Positions 17,484 through 26,143 of a stretch of 64,000 bases of DNA are shown here, in pieces; positions within the stretch are counted from its first letter, which is position 1; each line of letters begins with the position of its first letter. The position numbers and the translations under genes are program-made. The notes under the pieces were generated by a model. It saw only the letters and a program-made list of their open reading frames with translations. It ran no database searches and was not told the origin of the DNA. The stretch is taken from positions 620,001 through 684,000 of the forward strand of contig OZ257144.1 in assembly GCA_965279205.1 (NCBI GenBank), read 5' to 3'. Source of the stretch: UBA7672 sp965279205. GTDB taxonomy: Bacteria > Pseudomonadota > Alphaproteobacteria > Caulobacterales > Hyphomonadaceae.

Positions 17484-18713
17484 ATGACTGCCCGCATCGC
17501 CATCGCTTCAAAACACGCCATCGCCTGCGTTCTTTTCGGTGGGAGCTTGCTGATCGCTGCTGACTTCTCTGCGCCTGCCTGGGCGCAGGAGCAGGAAGCG
17601 GCTGCCGGCCCGTCGGAAGAGCAGGACGAGGCCGTCGCGTTCGGCCTTACCTACAAGGCCGATGTTTCTGGTGTCGTTGCAGGTGGTTCGAGCAAGGCGG
17701 GCCGTTTCCTCGACAACATCGAGTTCACGGGCGAAGCGTCACTGGAAAAGCTGTTCGGCTGGACTGGCGCCAAAGTTTACGGCCACTTCCTGTCGAACTC
17801 GGGCAGGGCGCCGAACGACATCGCCGGCACGCTGCAGGGCGTCGACAATATCGAAGTCGCCCGGCCGCGCGCCAAACTCTACCAGCTCTGGCTGGAACAG
17901 GAGTTTGCCGATGGCCAGGCCAGCGTGCTGGCCGGTCTCTACGACCTCAACAGCGAATTCTACCAGACCGAATCCGCCGGTCTTTTGATCGCGCCGGCCT
18001 TCGGCATCGGGTCCGAACTCGCGGCTACGGGCCCCAATGGCCCCTCCATCTTCCCGTCGACAGCGCTCGCCGTGCGCGGCCGCTGGAATGTCGGATCGGA
18101 GAGCTACATCCAGGGCGCCGTGCTGAACGCCAGCGCCGGTGTGCTGGGCGATCCCGGCGGCGTCGACCTCTCGTTTGACGAAGGCGCCCTGCTGATCGGC
18201 GAATGGGCCCACTCCGGCGCCGTGAATGTGCGCGTCGGCGCCTGGACCTACACGGACGACCAGGACGACATCCGCGACATCGATGGCCTCGGTGATCCCG
18301 TGCAGCGCCGCGCCCAGGGCCTCTATGCCAGCCTCGAAGGCTCGCTTGGCGCCTTCGGCGACAGCGCGCTTACCGGTTTCCTGCGCGCGGGCGCTTCTGA
18401 CGGACGCACGACCTCCTACCTTGGCGGATGGCAGGCGGGTGTTCTGGCTTCCCCGGCTTTCGCCGGCCGGCCGGACAGCGCTTTCTCGGTTGGCGTCAAC
18501 CAGGGCCTCATCAATTCCCGCGAGCGCGCCAACGCGCGCGATCTCGGCGGCACGCCTTCGAATGGCGAGTCGGCTCTTGAGATCACCTACGCTGACAAGA
18601 TCGGCGAGAACCTGACGCTGCAGCCTGACCTGCAGTTCATCCACAATCCCGGCGCTGACACGGAGCGCGACGCTGTTGTCGTCGCAACCATGCGCGCCAC
18701 GCTCGAATACTGA
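17484..18713 (+). CDS. carbohydrate-selective porin, OprB-like
   Basis: A 409-residue outer-membrane porin placed between two receptors, starting only 2 bp after receptor 2 stops, so it is part of the che operon. The signal peptide ends near APAWA-Q; the mature barrel has OprB-family features: GWTGAKVYGHFLSNSG, LYDLNSEFYQTESAGLLI, ALAVRGRWNVG, and a late segment with AFSVGVNQGLINSRE, closing in an aromatic Tyr. OprB porins pass sugars and similar solutes. Co-expression with chemoreceptors suggests a shared substrate signal, or simply regulation with motility; the sequence does not say which. Confidence 0.85.
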   Translation: MTARIAIASKHAIACVLFGGSLLIAADFSAPAWAQEQEAAAGPSEEQDEAVAFGLTYKADVSGVVAGGSSKAGRFLDNIEFTGEASLEKLFGWTGAKVYGHFLSNSGRAPNDIAGTLQGVDNIEVARPRAKLYQLWLEQEFADGQASVLAGLYDLNSEFYQTESAGLLIAPAFGIGSELAATGPNGPSIFPSTALAVRGRWNVGSESYIQGAVLNASAGVLGDPGGVDLSFDEGALLIGEWAHSGAVNVRVGAWTYTDDQDDIRDIDGLGDPVQRRAQGLYASLEGSLGAFGDSALTGFLRAGASDGRTTSYLGGWQAGVLASPAFAGRPDSAFSVGVNQGLINSRERANARDLGGTPSNGESALEITYADKIGENLTLQPDLQFIHNPGADTERDAVVVATMRATLEY

Positions 18714-18740
18714 CCGGCAGAAAGCCATTAGGGGACGCAT

Positions 18741-20531
18741 ATGTTTAGAACACTCAGCCGGAAGGCGCTGGTCGGCACGGTCTCCGTGTTCGCTCTTGTG
18801 CTTGTACTCGGCGGGTCCGATTTCTGGACCGCTTCGACATTGACCGACGCGTTGTCAGACGCCAACACGGATGCGGAAGCAATCCGCACCCACATGGAAG
18901 CGGACATGATGCACGACGCGCTGCGCGCCGACGTGCTTGCGGCCCTGACGGCTCTGTCGCCGGAATCCGGGCTGAGCCTTGCCGAGGTCAAGGCAGGCAT
19001 GCTGGAGCACACGCAGAACTTCCGCGACAGCATCGCCCACGAAAAGGATCTCAACGTCGCTGACAGCGTCCGCGCCGCGCTTGATGGCGTCGAGGCGCCG
19101 CTGGCCGAGTACATCCAGGCCGCTGAGAATCTGATGAGCCTCGCCGAAACCAATCCGGCCGCGGCCATGGCCGGACTGGCCGGCTTCATGAAGCAGTTCG
19201 AGCAGCTCGAAGAGGCGCTTGGCGCCGTTTCGGATCTGATGCTCGTAGATGCAGGCGAAAGCGTCGCTGCCGCCAATGCGAGCGCCGACTTGGCCAAGAT
19301 CCTGATCGGAATCGTTGTCGTTCTTGGCCTGGTGGTCGCGGCTCTGCTGGCCTTCGGCATCGACCGGATGATGATTCGCCCGGTCAAGAAGGTCACCGAG
19401 GCCATGACCGGCCTTGCCGGCGGCGATGAGTCGATTGTGCCGCCCTATGTCGGCCGCGGCGACGAGATCGGCGCGATGGGATCCGCCCTTGCCTCGTTCA
19501 AGCAGGCCGCGATCGACAGCCGGGAAGCCCAGAGGGTTGCGCAGGTGCGCAACGAAGCGGTGGTCAATGAATCGTTTGGCGAAGGCGTGTCGCGCCTGGC
19601 GCATGGCGATCTCACCTACCGCCTGGAGCAGGAAATGCCTGCCGCTTATGCCCAGCTGCAGCGCGACTTCAACGCCGCGATGGAAAAGCTGCAGGAATCG
19701 ATGCGCGGCATCAACGACAGCTCGAGCGGCGTGAAAACTGCCGCCTCCGAAATCTCGCACGCCGCCGACGACCTGTCGCGCCGCACCGAGCAGCAAGCCG
19801 CCTCGCTCGAGGAAACCGCTGCTGCGCTGGACGAGATCACGGCCACCGTAAAGAAAACCGCTGACGGCGCCCGCCAGGCCAACGCTGTCGGTGTTGATGC
19901 GAAGAGCGAAGCCGAACGTTCGGGCGAAGTCGTGCGCAGCGCGGTCCTGGCGATGGGCGAGATCGAGAAGTCCTCGCGCCAGATCGCCCAGATCATCGGC
20001 GTGATCGACGAGATCGCTTTCCAGACCAACCTTCTCGCCCTCAACGCCGGCGTCGAAGCCGCGCGGGCAGGCGAGGCCGGCCGTGGTTTCGCGGTTGTCG
20101 CCTCGGAAGTCCGCGCCCTGGCGCAACGTTCGTCCGACGCGGCGAAAGAGATCAAGACGCTGATCAACGCCTCGACCCAGCAGGTCGAGAGCGGCGTGGA
20201 TCTGGTCAACGAAACCGGGAAAGCCCTGCAGAAGATCGTCACGAAAGTCGCCGAGATGTCAGTTCTCGTCTCCGAGATCTCCGCTTCGACGCAGGAACAG
20301 TCGTCGGGCCTGGCGCAGGTCAACACCGCGGTCAACCAGATGGACCAGGTGACACAACAAAACGCTGCGATGGTCGAACAGTCGACCGCCGCCAGCCACT
20401 CGCTGGCCGGTGAAGCCGACACGCTGACCTCGCTGGTTTCGCGCTTCAGGGTCGGCCACGCGGCCAACCCGGTCGCCGCCCAGCAGGAACGCGTCGCCAA
20501 CTTCGCAGCTCGCATTAGCAGGGCTCGTTGA
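18741..20531 (+). CDS. methyl-accepting chemotaxis protein 3
   Basis: A 596-residue receptor with membrane helices at about residues 11-33 and 190-212, a helical periplasmic sensor between them, HAMP, and the conserved signalling hairpin. From about nt 19749 to 20407 its DNA is almost identical to receptor 1, with only about nine third-position changes by eye, while the sensor halves are unrelated in sequence. Unlike receptors 1 and 2 it has no NWE[DE]F pentapeptide; the tail ends in an Ala/Arg-rich stretch. It would therefore rely on neighbours in the array for adaptation enzymes. The STAS gene follows immediately. Confidence 0.92.
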   Translation: MFRTLSRKALVGTVSVFALVLVLGGSDFWTASTLTDALSDANTDAEAIRTHMEADMMHDALRADVLAALTALSPESGLSLAEVKAGMLEHTQNFRDSIAHEKDLNVADSVRAALDGVEAPLAEYIQAAENLMSLAETNPAAAMAGLAGFMKQFEQLEEALGAVSDLMLVDAGESVAAANASADLAKILIGIVVVLGLVVAALLAFGIDRMMIRPVKKVTEAMTGLAGGDESIVPPYVGRGDEIGAMGSALASFKQAAIDSREAQRVAQVRNEAVVNESFGEGVSRLAHGDLTYRLEQEMPAAYAQLQRDFNAAMEKLQESMRGINDSSSGVKTAASEISHAADDLSRRTEQQAASLEETAAALDEITATVKKTADGARQANAVGVDAKSEAERSGEVVRSAVLAMGEIEKSSRQIAQIIGVIDEIAFQTNLLALNAGVEAARAGEAGRGFAVVASEVRALAQRSSDAAKEIKTLINASTQQVESGVDLVNETGKALQKIVTKVAEMSVLVSEISASTQEQSSGLAQVNTAVNQMDQVTQQNAAMVEQSTAASHSLAGEADTLTSLVSRFRVGHAANPVAAQQERVANFAARISRAR

Positions 20532-20533
20532 TC

Positions 20534-20830
20534 ATGACCGACACGTCTCCTCTCAACCTTCCAGCCGTGCTGGACCTCAAGGCGGCCGGCGCCCTCAAGG
20601 CCGACATCCAGGCGCGCGCTGGCGCGCCGCTGGAGATCGACGCCTCGAAAGTCGAGCGTCTCGGCGGGCTGTGCCTGCAGATTCTTCTGGCTGCCGCCGC
20701 TCACTGGCGCTCGGCAAATATCGATTTCCGCCTGGTCAATCCGGGCGATGCGTTTCGCAACGATGCGCGGCTTCTTGGCGCCACGCAGCTGTTGCCAGGG
20801 CTGGAACAAGGGAGCGGACAGCCGTGCTGA
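20534..20830 (+). CDS. STAS-domain protein of the che operon (Caulobacter CheX position)
   Basis: A 98-residue single STAS domain: a beta strand, DLKAAGALKADIQAR, and the typical IDASKVERLGGLCLQILLAA turn, where the Ser/Asp phosphorylation site of anti-sigma antagonists would be. The equivalent residue here is Gly rather than Ser (ERLGGLC), so regulation by phosphorylation is unlikely. In the Caulobacter main che cluster a protein in this position is called CheX; it is not the CheC-like phosphatase of the same name. A start two codons upstream (TTG) is possible. It overlaps the following cheY by 7 bases. Confidence 0.8.
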   Translation: MTDTSPLNLPAVLDLKAAGALKADIQARAGAPLEIDASKVERLGGLCLQILLAAAAHWRSANIDFRLVNPGDAFRNDARLLGATQLLPGLEQGSGQPC

Positions 20831-21192
20831 AAATTCTCACCATCGACGACTCTCGCGTGATGCGGCAGATGCTCCAGGCGACGCTGAGCGGCGCCGGACA
20901 TACGGCGATCCAGGCTGAAGACGGCCAGGAAGGGCTCGAACAGCTCGACAAGGCCGGCCATGTCGACCTGATCATCACTGACATCAACATGCCGCGCCTC
21001 GATGGCTTCGGCTTCATCGAGAAGGCGCGCAAGCACCCTTCGCATCGCGCTACGCCGATCCTCGTCTTGTCGACCGAAAGCGGCGAGGACAAGAAGGTCC
21101 GCGCCCGCAATGCCGGCGCCTCGGGCTGGATCGTCAAGCCTTTCAACGCTGACACGCTGCTGCGCGCCGTGCGCCGCGTCACCACAGGATAA
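20824..21192 (+). CDS. cheY: chemotaxis response regulator CheY (first copy)
   Basis: A 122-residue single receiver domain. The acidic pocket is Asp8-Asp9 with phospho-acceptor Asp53 (LIITDINMP), the switch Thr lies in VLSTES, and the Lys in IVKPFNAD completes the active site. It would be phosphorylated by CheA and act on the flagellar motor or as a phosphate sink. GTG start, overlapping the STAS gene, chosen because it is the only start giving a normal receiver N-terminus. Just 12 bp separate it from cheA. Confidence 0.92.
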   Translation: MLKILTIDDSRVMRQMLQATLSGAGHTAIQAEDGQEGLEQLDKAGHVDLIITDINMPRLDGFGFIEKARKHPSHRATPILVLSTESGEDKKVRARNAGASGWIVKPFNADTLLRAVRRVTTG

Positions 21193-21204
21193 TGGGACGC
21201 AACC

Positions 21205-23373
21205 ATGGAAACGCTTGAAGCAATCAAGGTTACCTTCTTCCAGGAATGCGAAGAGCTGCTCGGCGAGCTTGAAACCGGGTTGCTCGCCTTGCAGGCCGGG
21301 GAAGGCGATGACGAGACGGTCAACGCCGTCTTCCGGGCCGTCCACTCCGTCAAGGGTGGCGCGGGCGCGTTCGCGCTTGAGGCGCTGGTGCGCTTTGCCC
21401 ACACGTTCGAGACAACCCTGGACAAGGTACGTTCCGGTTCGCTGAAGGCCGACGAGCTGGTGCTCAAGGTTCTGCTGCGCGCGACCGACATCCTTTCGGA
21501 TCTGGTGCAGGCGGCGAAGACCGACGCCGTAGTCGATCCCCGCCGAACTGCCGAGGCGAGTGAGGACCTTGAGTCCCTATGGGGCGCGGGCGAGGGTCAC
21601 GCTGTCCCCGCCTCGCCGGCGCCAGACGCGGACGATTTCGGCTTCACGCCGGTCGCCTTCGCGCCGATCGCAATAACCCCGCTGGCGCCCGCCAGTCCGG
21701 CGCGCTGGAAGGTCTCGTTCCGTCCGAGCGCTGCAACTTACGCCAAAGGCAATGACAGCGCCCTGCTGATCCGCGAACTCGAGCGTCTTGGCCCCTGCGA
21801 GACCGTGCTCGACGCCTCGACGCTGCCGTCGTTCGATGAACTCAACGTCGAAGACTCGTGCCTTGCCTGGACGGTCACCGTGGCCACCGAGGAAGGCGAG
21901 GCGGCTCTTCGCGAAGTCTTCGATTTTGTCACGGGAGATTGCGAACTGCGTATCGAACCCGAGACACCTGCCGCGGCGCCGTCTATTCCGTCTCTGCCGC
22001 TGCTTCCAGTTCTGCCTCTGCTGACGCCCTCAACTCCGCCAACGACAGCAGTGGCAGCCGCCGAGCCCGAAACGCGGGATGTCCCCCCCGCAGACGGGCC
22101 GGCGGACCTTCACCCGCGTGACAAGGCCGTCAAGAAGGAGGCCGCCGCCAGCGCAAGCAACAGCGCAGCGCCGACCATTCGCGTCGATCTCGAACGTGTC
22201 GACCGCCTGATCGACCTCGTCGGCGAGCTGGTGATCAATCAGGCCATGCTGGCGCAGCGCGTCAGCGAAATGGACCTCACGCGCGCCTCGAACGTGCAGC
22301 TGGCGCTTGAATCGCTTGAGCAGCTGACGCGCGAGATCCAGGACAGCGTGATGGCGATCCGCGCCCAGCCGGTGAAGTCGGTGTTCCAGCGCATGCCGCG
22401 CCTCGTGCGTGAGACGGCGCTGGCCACCTCCAAGCAGGTCAAGCTGGTGACAGAAGGCGAGGGCACCGAGGTCGACAAGACCGTGATCGAACGCCTCTCA
22501 GATCCGATCACCCACATGCTGCGCAACGCCATCGACCACGGCCTTGAAACGCCGGACATTCGTATCGCCGCAGGCAAGCCTGCCGAGGGCACAGTGCGCC
22601 TGTCGGCGCTACATCGCTCGGGCCGGATCGTCATCGAAGTCGCGGACGACGGGAAGGGCATCAACCGTACGCGCGTTCGCGAACTCGCGGTTGAACGTGG
22701 CCTGATCTCCGCCGATCAGCCGCTCACCGACGACGAGGTCGACAACCTGATCTTTGCGCCGGGATTCTCGACCGCGAAGGAAGTGTCCGATCTGTCGGGC
22801 CGCGGCGTCGGTCTCGACGTGGTGAAGCGTTCGATCCAGTCGCTGGGCGGCCGCATCTCCATCGCGTCGAAGGCCGGCCAAGGTTCGACCTTCACCATGA
22901 GCCTGCCGCTGACGCTTGCCGTACTCGACGGCATGGTAGTGTCGGTTGGCGAGCAGACGCTGATTGCCCCGCTGGCGGCCATTGTCGAAACGCTGAAACC
23001 CAAGCGGACCGATATCCGTCGGCTCGGCACTGGCATGCTGCTGGCTGTGCGCGATGCCATCGTGCCGCTGATCGATGTTGGCGTTGAACTCGGCTGGCGC
23101 TCAGAGGCGATCGATCCGACGAGCGGCGTTGTGCTGCTTGTCGAGTGTGAAGTTGGCGGATGCGCTGCCCTGCTGGTCGACGGAATCCAGGGGCAACGCC
23201 AGGTCGTTATCAAGTCACTGGAACAGAACTTCCAGCGTGTCGAAAGCATCGCGGCCGCAACCATCCTTGGTGATGGACGTGTCGCGCTGATCCTCGACGT
23301 GGATGCCATCGTGGGAGAACGCCGCGTGGATGCCGAAGCCGACGGAGCCCCCCGTCTGGCGAAGGCGAGCTAG
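21205..23373 (+). CDS. cheA: chemotaxis histidine kinase CheA
   Basis: A 722-residue kinase with the whole P1-P5 order. The P1 Hpt domain has the phosphorylated His47 in VFRAVHSVKGGAGAF; a P2-like domain lies at about 166-250; a Pro/Ala-rich linker to about 310 precedes the P3 dimerisation helices (RVDRLIDLVGELVINQAML); P4 ATPase has HMLRNAIDHGLE, VADDGKGIN and GRGVGLDVV; and a CheW-like P5 ends the protein. It couples receptors through CheW to CheY and CheB. The single P2-like domain and long variable linker are normal for alphaproteobacterial CheA. Confidence 0.96.
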   Translation: METLEAIKVTFFQECEELLGELETGLLALQAGEGDDETVNAVFRAVHSVKGGAGAFALEALVRFAHTFETTLDKVRSGSLKADELVLKVLLRATDILSDLVQAAKTDAVVDPRRTAEASEDLESLWGAGEGHAVPASPAPDADDFGFTPVAFAPIAITPLAPASPARWKVSFRPSAATYAKGNDSALLIRELERLGPCETVLDASTLPSFDELNVEDSCLAWTVTVATEEGEAALREVFDFVTGDCELRIEPETPAAAPSIPSLPLLPVLPLLTPSTPPTTAVAAAEPETRDVPPADGPADLHPRDKAVKKEAAASASNSAAPTIRVDLERVDRLIDLVGELVINQAMLAQRVSEMDLTRASNVQLALESLEQLTREIQDSVMAIRAQPVKSVFQRMPRLVRETALATSKQVKLVTEGEGTEVDKTVIERLSDPITHMLRNAIDHGLETPDIRIAAGKPAEGTVRLSALHRSGRIVIEVADDGKGINRTRVRELAVERGLISADQPLTDDEVDNLIFAPGFSTAKEVSDLSGRGVGLDVVKRSIQSLGGRISIASKAGQGSTFTMSLPLTLAVLDGMVVSVGEQTLIAPLAAIVETLKPKRTDIRRLGTGMLLAVRDAIVPLIDVGVELGWRSEAIDPTSGVVLLVECEVGGCAALLVDGIQGQRQVVIKSLEQNFQRVESIAAATILGDGRVALILDVDAIVGERRVDAEADGAPRLAKAS

Positions 23374-23392
23374 CAGAAAGCGAGACAGGACA

Positions 23393-23842
23393 ATGCAAGA
23401 ATCAGTAGGTCAGGAACTTATCTCTTTTCGCATCGGCGAGCAGGAGTTCTGCGTCGACATCATGGCCGTGCGCGAGATCCGCGGCTGGACGCAGGCAACG
23501 CCGCTGCCGCAGGCGCCGAGCTATGTGCGCGGCGTGATCAACCTTCGCGGCGCCGTACTGCCGATCGTTGATCTGTCGGCGCGTCTGGGCCTCGGCGATA
23601 CCGAACCGTCAGTGCGCAACGTCATCATCGTCGTGCGTATCGGCAGCCGTCTCGTTGGCCTGCTGGTCGACGCGGTATCGGAAGTGCTGACCGCGACCGC
23701 CGAAATGATCCAGCCGACGCCGGATGTTTCGTCCGACGCGGTCAAGATGTTCATCAAGGGCATTCTGGCGCTTGAGGGCCGCATGGTCTCGTGGATCACG
23801 CTCGACCGGATCCTCCCCGAACTGCAAGAGGAAGCGGCGTGA
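23393..23842 (+). CDS. cheW: chemotaxis coupling protein CheW
   Basis: A 149-residue CheW (two SH3-like subdomains) joining receptors to CheA P5. Seen: ISFRIGEQEFCVDIMAVREI, YVRGVINLRGAVLPIVDL and the late LLVDAVSEVL segment, all standard. The ATG follows GACAGGA; its stop overlaps the GTG of cheR in a GTGA junction, implying translational coupling. Confidence 0.95.
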   Translation: MQESVGQELISFRIGEQEFCVDIMAVREIRGWTQATPLPQAPSYVRGVINLRGAVLPIVDLSARLGLGDTEPSVRNVIIVVRIGSRLVGLLVDAVSEVLTATAEMIQPTPDVSSDAVKMFIKGILALEGRMVSWITLDRILPELQEEAA

Positions 23843-24711
23843 GTGCTGTAGCCGCCACAAAGCGCGAGGCATCCCTGGTCGACGGCGAGTTTGCGTTTAC
23901 GAACGCGGATTTCAAGGCCGTCGCCGAGGTGTTGTACGCGACGTCGGGCATCCATCTGCCCGACTCGAAGGCTGCGCTGGTCTATTCGCGCCTGGCCAAA
24001 CGGCTGCGCGCGCTCGGCCTGCGCACTTTCCGTGAGTATGTGGCGCTGGTCCAGAGCGACCAGGGCAAGGAAGAGCGCGAGCGCCTGCTGATGGCGCTGA
24101 CGACCAACGTCACGCGTTTCTTTCGGGAGCCGCATCACTTCGACCATCTGATCGAGAGCGTGCTTACGCCGATCGTCGACAAGGTGAAGGCCGGAACGCC
24201 GCTGCGCATCTGGTCATCGGCCTGTTCGACAGGGCAGGAGCCCTACTCGATCGCGCTTGCGGTCCTGTCGGTATGGCCGGACGCTGCGAACCACAACATC
24301 AAGATTCTTGCGACCGACATCGACGAGAACGTCATCAAGACCGCGCGCGCCGGCGTCTACACCGCCGAGGCCGTGGAACAGATCCCGGTTGCCTATCGCA
24401 ATCGCTGGGTCTCGAAGGACCCGGACGCGGCGCGGACCTGGCGCATGAGCCAGGAAGCGCGATCGCTGATCTCGTTCAAGCCGCTCAATCTGATTGCCGA
24501 CTGGCCGATGAAGAAGGGTTTCGACGCCATCTTTTGCCGCAACGTGGTGATCTATTTCGACGAGCCGACACAGGCAAAGCTCTGGAAGCGGTTCGCCGGT
24601 CAGCTCGCGCCCAAGGGGCGGCTCTATGTCGGCCATTCCGAGCGCGTCTCGGATCCGGCTTTCGATAGCGATGGTCAGACCGTCTACAAGCTGATGGGGG
24701 CAAAGCGATGA
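23839..24711 (+). CDS. cheR: chemotaxis methyltransferase CheR
   Basis: A 290-residue SAM-dependent glutamate O-methyltransferase acting on receptors. The N-terminal helical domain is followed by TTNVTRFFREPHHF, the SAM motif WSSACSTGQEPYSIA, ILATDIDENVI, and the CheR hallmark FDAIFCRNVVIYF. The C-terminus ends with LYVGHSERV. It should dock on the NWEDF/NWEEF tails of receptors 1 and 2. GTG start overlapping the cheW stop; coupled on the other side to cheB by a 4-base overlap. Confidence 0.95.
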   Translation: MSAVAATKREASLVDGEFAFTNADFKAVAEVLYATSGIHLPDSKAALVYSRLAKRLRALGLRTFREYVALVQSDQGKEERERLLMALTTNVTRFFREPHHFDHLIESVLTPIVDKVKAGTPLRIWSSACSTGQEPYSIALAVLSVWPDAANHNIKILATDIDENVIKTARAGVYTAEAVEQIPVAYRNRWVSKDPDAARTWRMSQEARSLISFKPLNLIADWPMKKGFDAIFCRNVVIYFDEPTQAKLWKRFAGQLAPKGRLYVGHSERVSDPAFDSDGQTVYKLMGAKR

Positions 24712-25754
24712 GACAGGTACGTGTTCTTGTGGTCGACGATTCGGCCACCATGCGGGCGCTGATTTCCTCGCGCCTGCGCCGCGACCCGGCCATCGATGTC
24801 GTCGGCGGCGCCGGCGATCCGCTGCAGGCGCGCGAAATGATCAAGGAACTCAATCCCGACGTGCTGACGCTGGACGTCGAGATGCCGCGCATGAACGGGA
24901 TCGAATTCCTCGAAAAGCTGATGCGGCTGCGTCCCATGCCCGTCGTCATGGTCTCGACCCTGACGCAGGAAGGCGCCGAGACGACGCTGCAGGCGCTGGA
25001 ACTCGGTGCGTTTGACTGCGTTGGCAAGCCCGCGTCGGCCGACATGGCCAACGCATTCGACGACCTTGCCGAGAAGGTGAAAGCCGCCGCCAACAGCCGC
25101 GTGCGGGCCGCCGCGCCGCGTCCGTCTACGCCGTCGCGCCCCACGAACTTCCGCTCCAACGGCCGAATCATCGCGATTGGCGCATCGACTGGCGGCGTCG
25201 AGGCGTTGATCACCGTGCTGTCCGGCATGCCCGAGAACTGCCCGCCCATCATGGTGACACAGCACATGCCGGCGACCTTCACCAAGAGCTTCGCCGCACG
25301 TCTCGACCGGATGTGCGCGCCGCGCGTTACGGAAGCCGAAGACGGTGAACTCCTGAAACCCGGCCATGTCCTGATCGCTCCTGGCGGGGCCCGCCACATG
25401 GAAGTTTCAGGCAGCTCGACGCTGACCTGCCGCCTTCGCGAGGCCGACCTGGTCAACGGACACCGTCCGTCCGTCGACGTGCTGTTCCATTCGGTCGCGT
25501 CCGTCTGCGGCGTCCGTTCTATCGGACTTATCCTGACCGGCATGGGCAAGGACGGCGCCAAGGGCCTTGCCGCCATGCGCGCCGCCGGCGCCCGCACTTT
25601 CGGCCAGGACGAGGCGAGCTGCGTTGTCTACGGCATGCCCAAGGCCGCCTTTGAGATCGGCGCGGTCGAGCGCCAGGCCACTTTGAATGACCTGTCACGG
25701 CTCGTGCTTGAGGCATGCACGCCCGCCGCGACCCATACTGGAGAGAGAGTCTGA
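24708..25754 (+). CDS. cheB: chemotaxis methylesterase/deamidase CheB
   Basis: A 348-residue two-domain protein. The receiver domain (1-120) has Asp10-Asp11 and phospho-acceptor Asp56 (LTLDVEMPRMNG); after a basic linker the esterase domain has the catalytic triad Ser160 (IGASTGGVEAL), His186 (TQHMPATFT) and Asp282 (MGKDGAKG). It removes methyl groups added by CheR, with activity raised by phosphorylation from CheA. It overlaps cheR before it and the next cheY after it (TGATG), consistent with one tightly translated unit. Confidence 0.96.
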   Translation: MRQVRVLVVDDSATMRALISSRLRRDPAIDVVGGAGDPLQAREMIKELNPDVLTLDVEMPRMNGIEFLEKLMRLRPMPVVMVSTLTQEGAETTLQALELGAFDCVGKPASADMANAFDDLAEKVKAAANSRVRAAAPRPSTPSRPTNFRSNGRIIAIGASTGGVEALITVLSGMPENCPPIMVTQHMPATFTKSFAARLDRMCAPRVTEAEDGELLKPGHVLIAPGGARHMEVSGSSTLTCRLREADLVNGHRPSVDVLFHSVASVCGVRSIGLILTGMGKDGAKGLAAMRAAGARTFGQDEASCVVYGMPKAAFEIGAVERQATLNDLSRLVLEACTPAATHTGERV

Positions 25755-26143
25755 TGCCCGCAGCTTCGTCCATTCGCGTTCTCATCGTCGACGACCAGCT
25801 CACCATGCGCGGGCTTGCGAGATCGACCCTGCAGCAGCTCGGTTTTACCGACATCTCCGATGCCGGTGACGGCGAGGAAGGCTTTAAGGCGCTGGTCGCC
25901 AAGCCAGCACACCTGGTCATCTCGGACTACAACATGCCGAAGATGGACGGGCTTGGCCTGCTGCGCGCCGTGCGCGCGCACCCGCCGACAGCCAGCACAG
26001 CGTTTATCATGCTGACCGGGCGTGCGGACAAGGAATTGGTGCAGCGCGCTGTCCAGTTCGGCGTCAACAACTACCTCGTGAAGCCGTTCACGGCCGCTGA
26101 CCTGAAGGGCAAGATCGAACAGGTGTTCGGGGCGCTTACGTGA
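25754..26143 (+). CDS. cheY: chemotaxis response regulator CheY (second copy)
   Basis: A 129-residue receiver with Asp13-Asp14, phospho-acceptor Asp58 (LVISDYNMPKMDG), MLTGRA with the conserved Thr, and the Lys in YLVKPFTAADL. Its match to classical CheY is at least as good as the copy before cheA, so this is probably the motor-binding one, as for CheYII in Caulobacter; which copy binds FliM cannot be told from sequence alone. Its stop overlaps the GTG of cheD. Confidence 0.92.
   Translation: MPAASSIRVLIVDDQLTMRGLARSTLQQLGFTDISDAGDGEEGFKALVAKPAHLVISDYNMPKMDGLGLLRAVRAHPPTASTAFIMLTGRADKELVQRAVQFGVNNYLVKPFTAADLKGKIEQVFGALT

Noticed and set aside
20671..20823. Longer in-frame N-terminus for the first cheY
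   Set aside because: It lies inside the STAS gene, is Arg/Ala-rich and would add 51 residues before a normal receiver start; the GTG at 20824 is the better choice.
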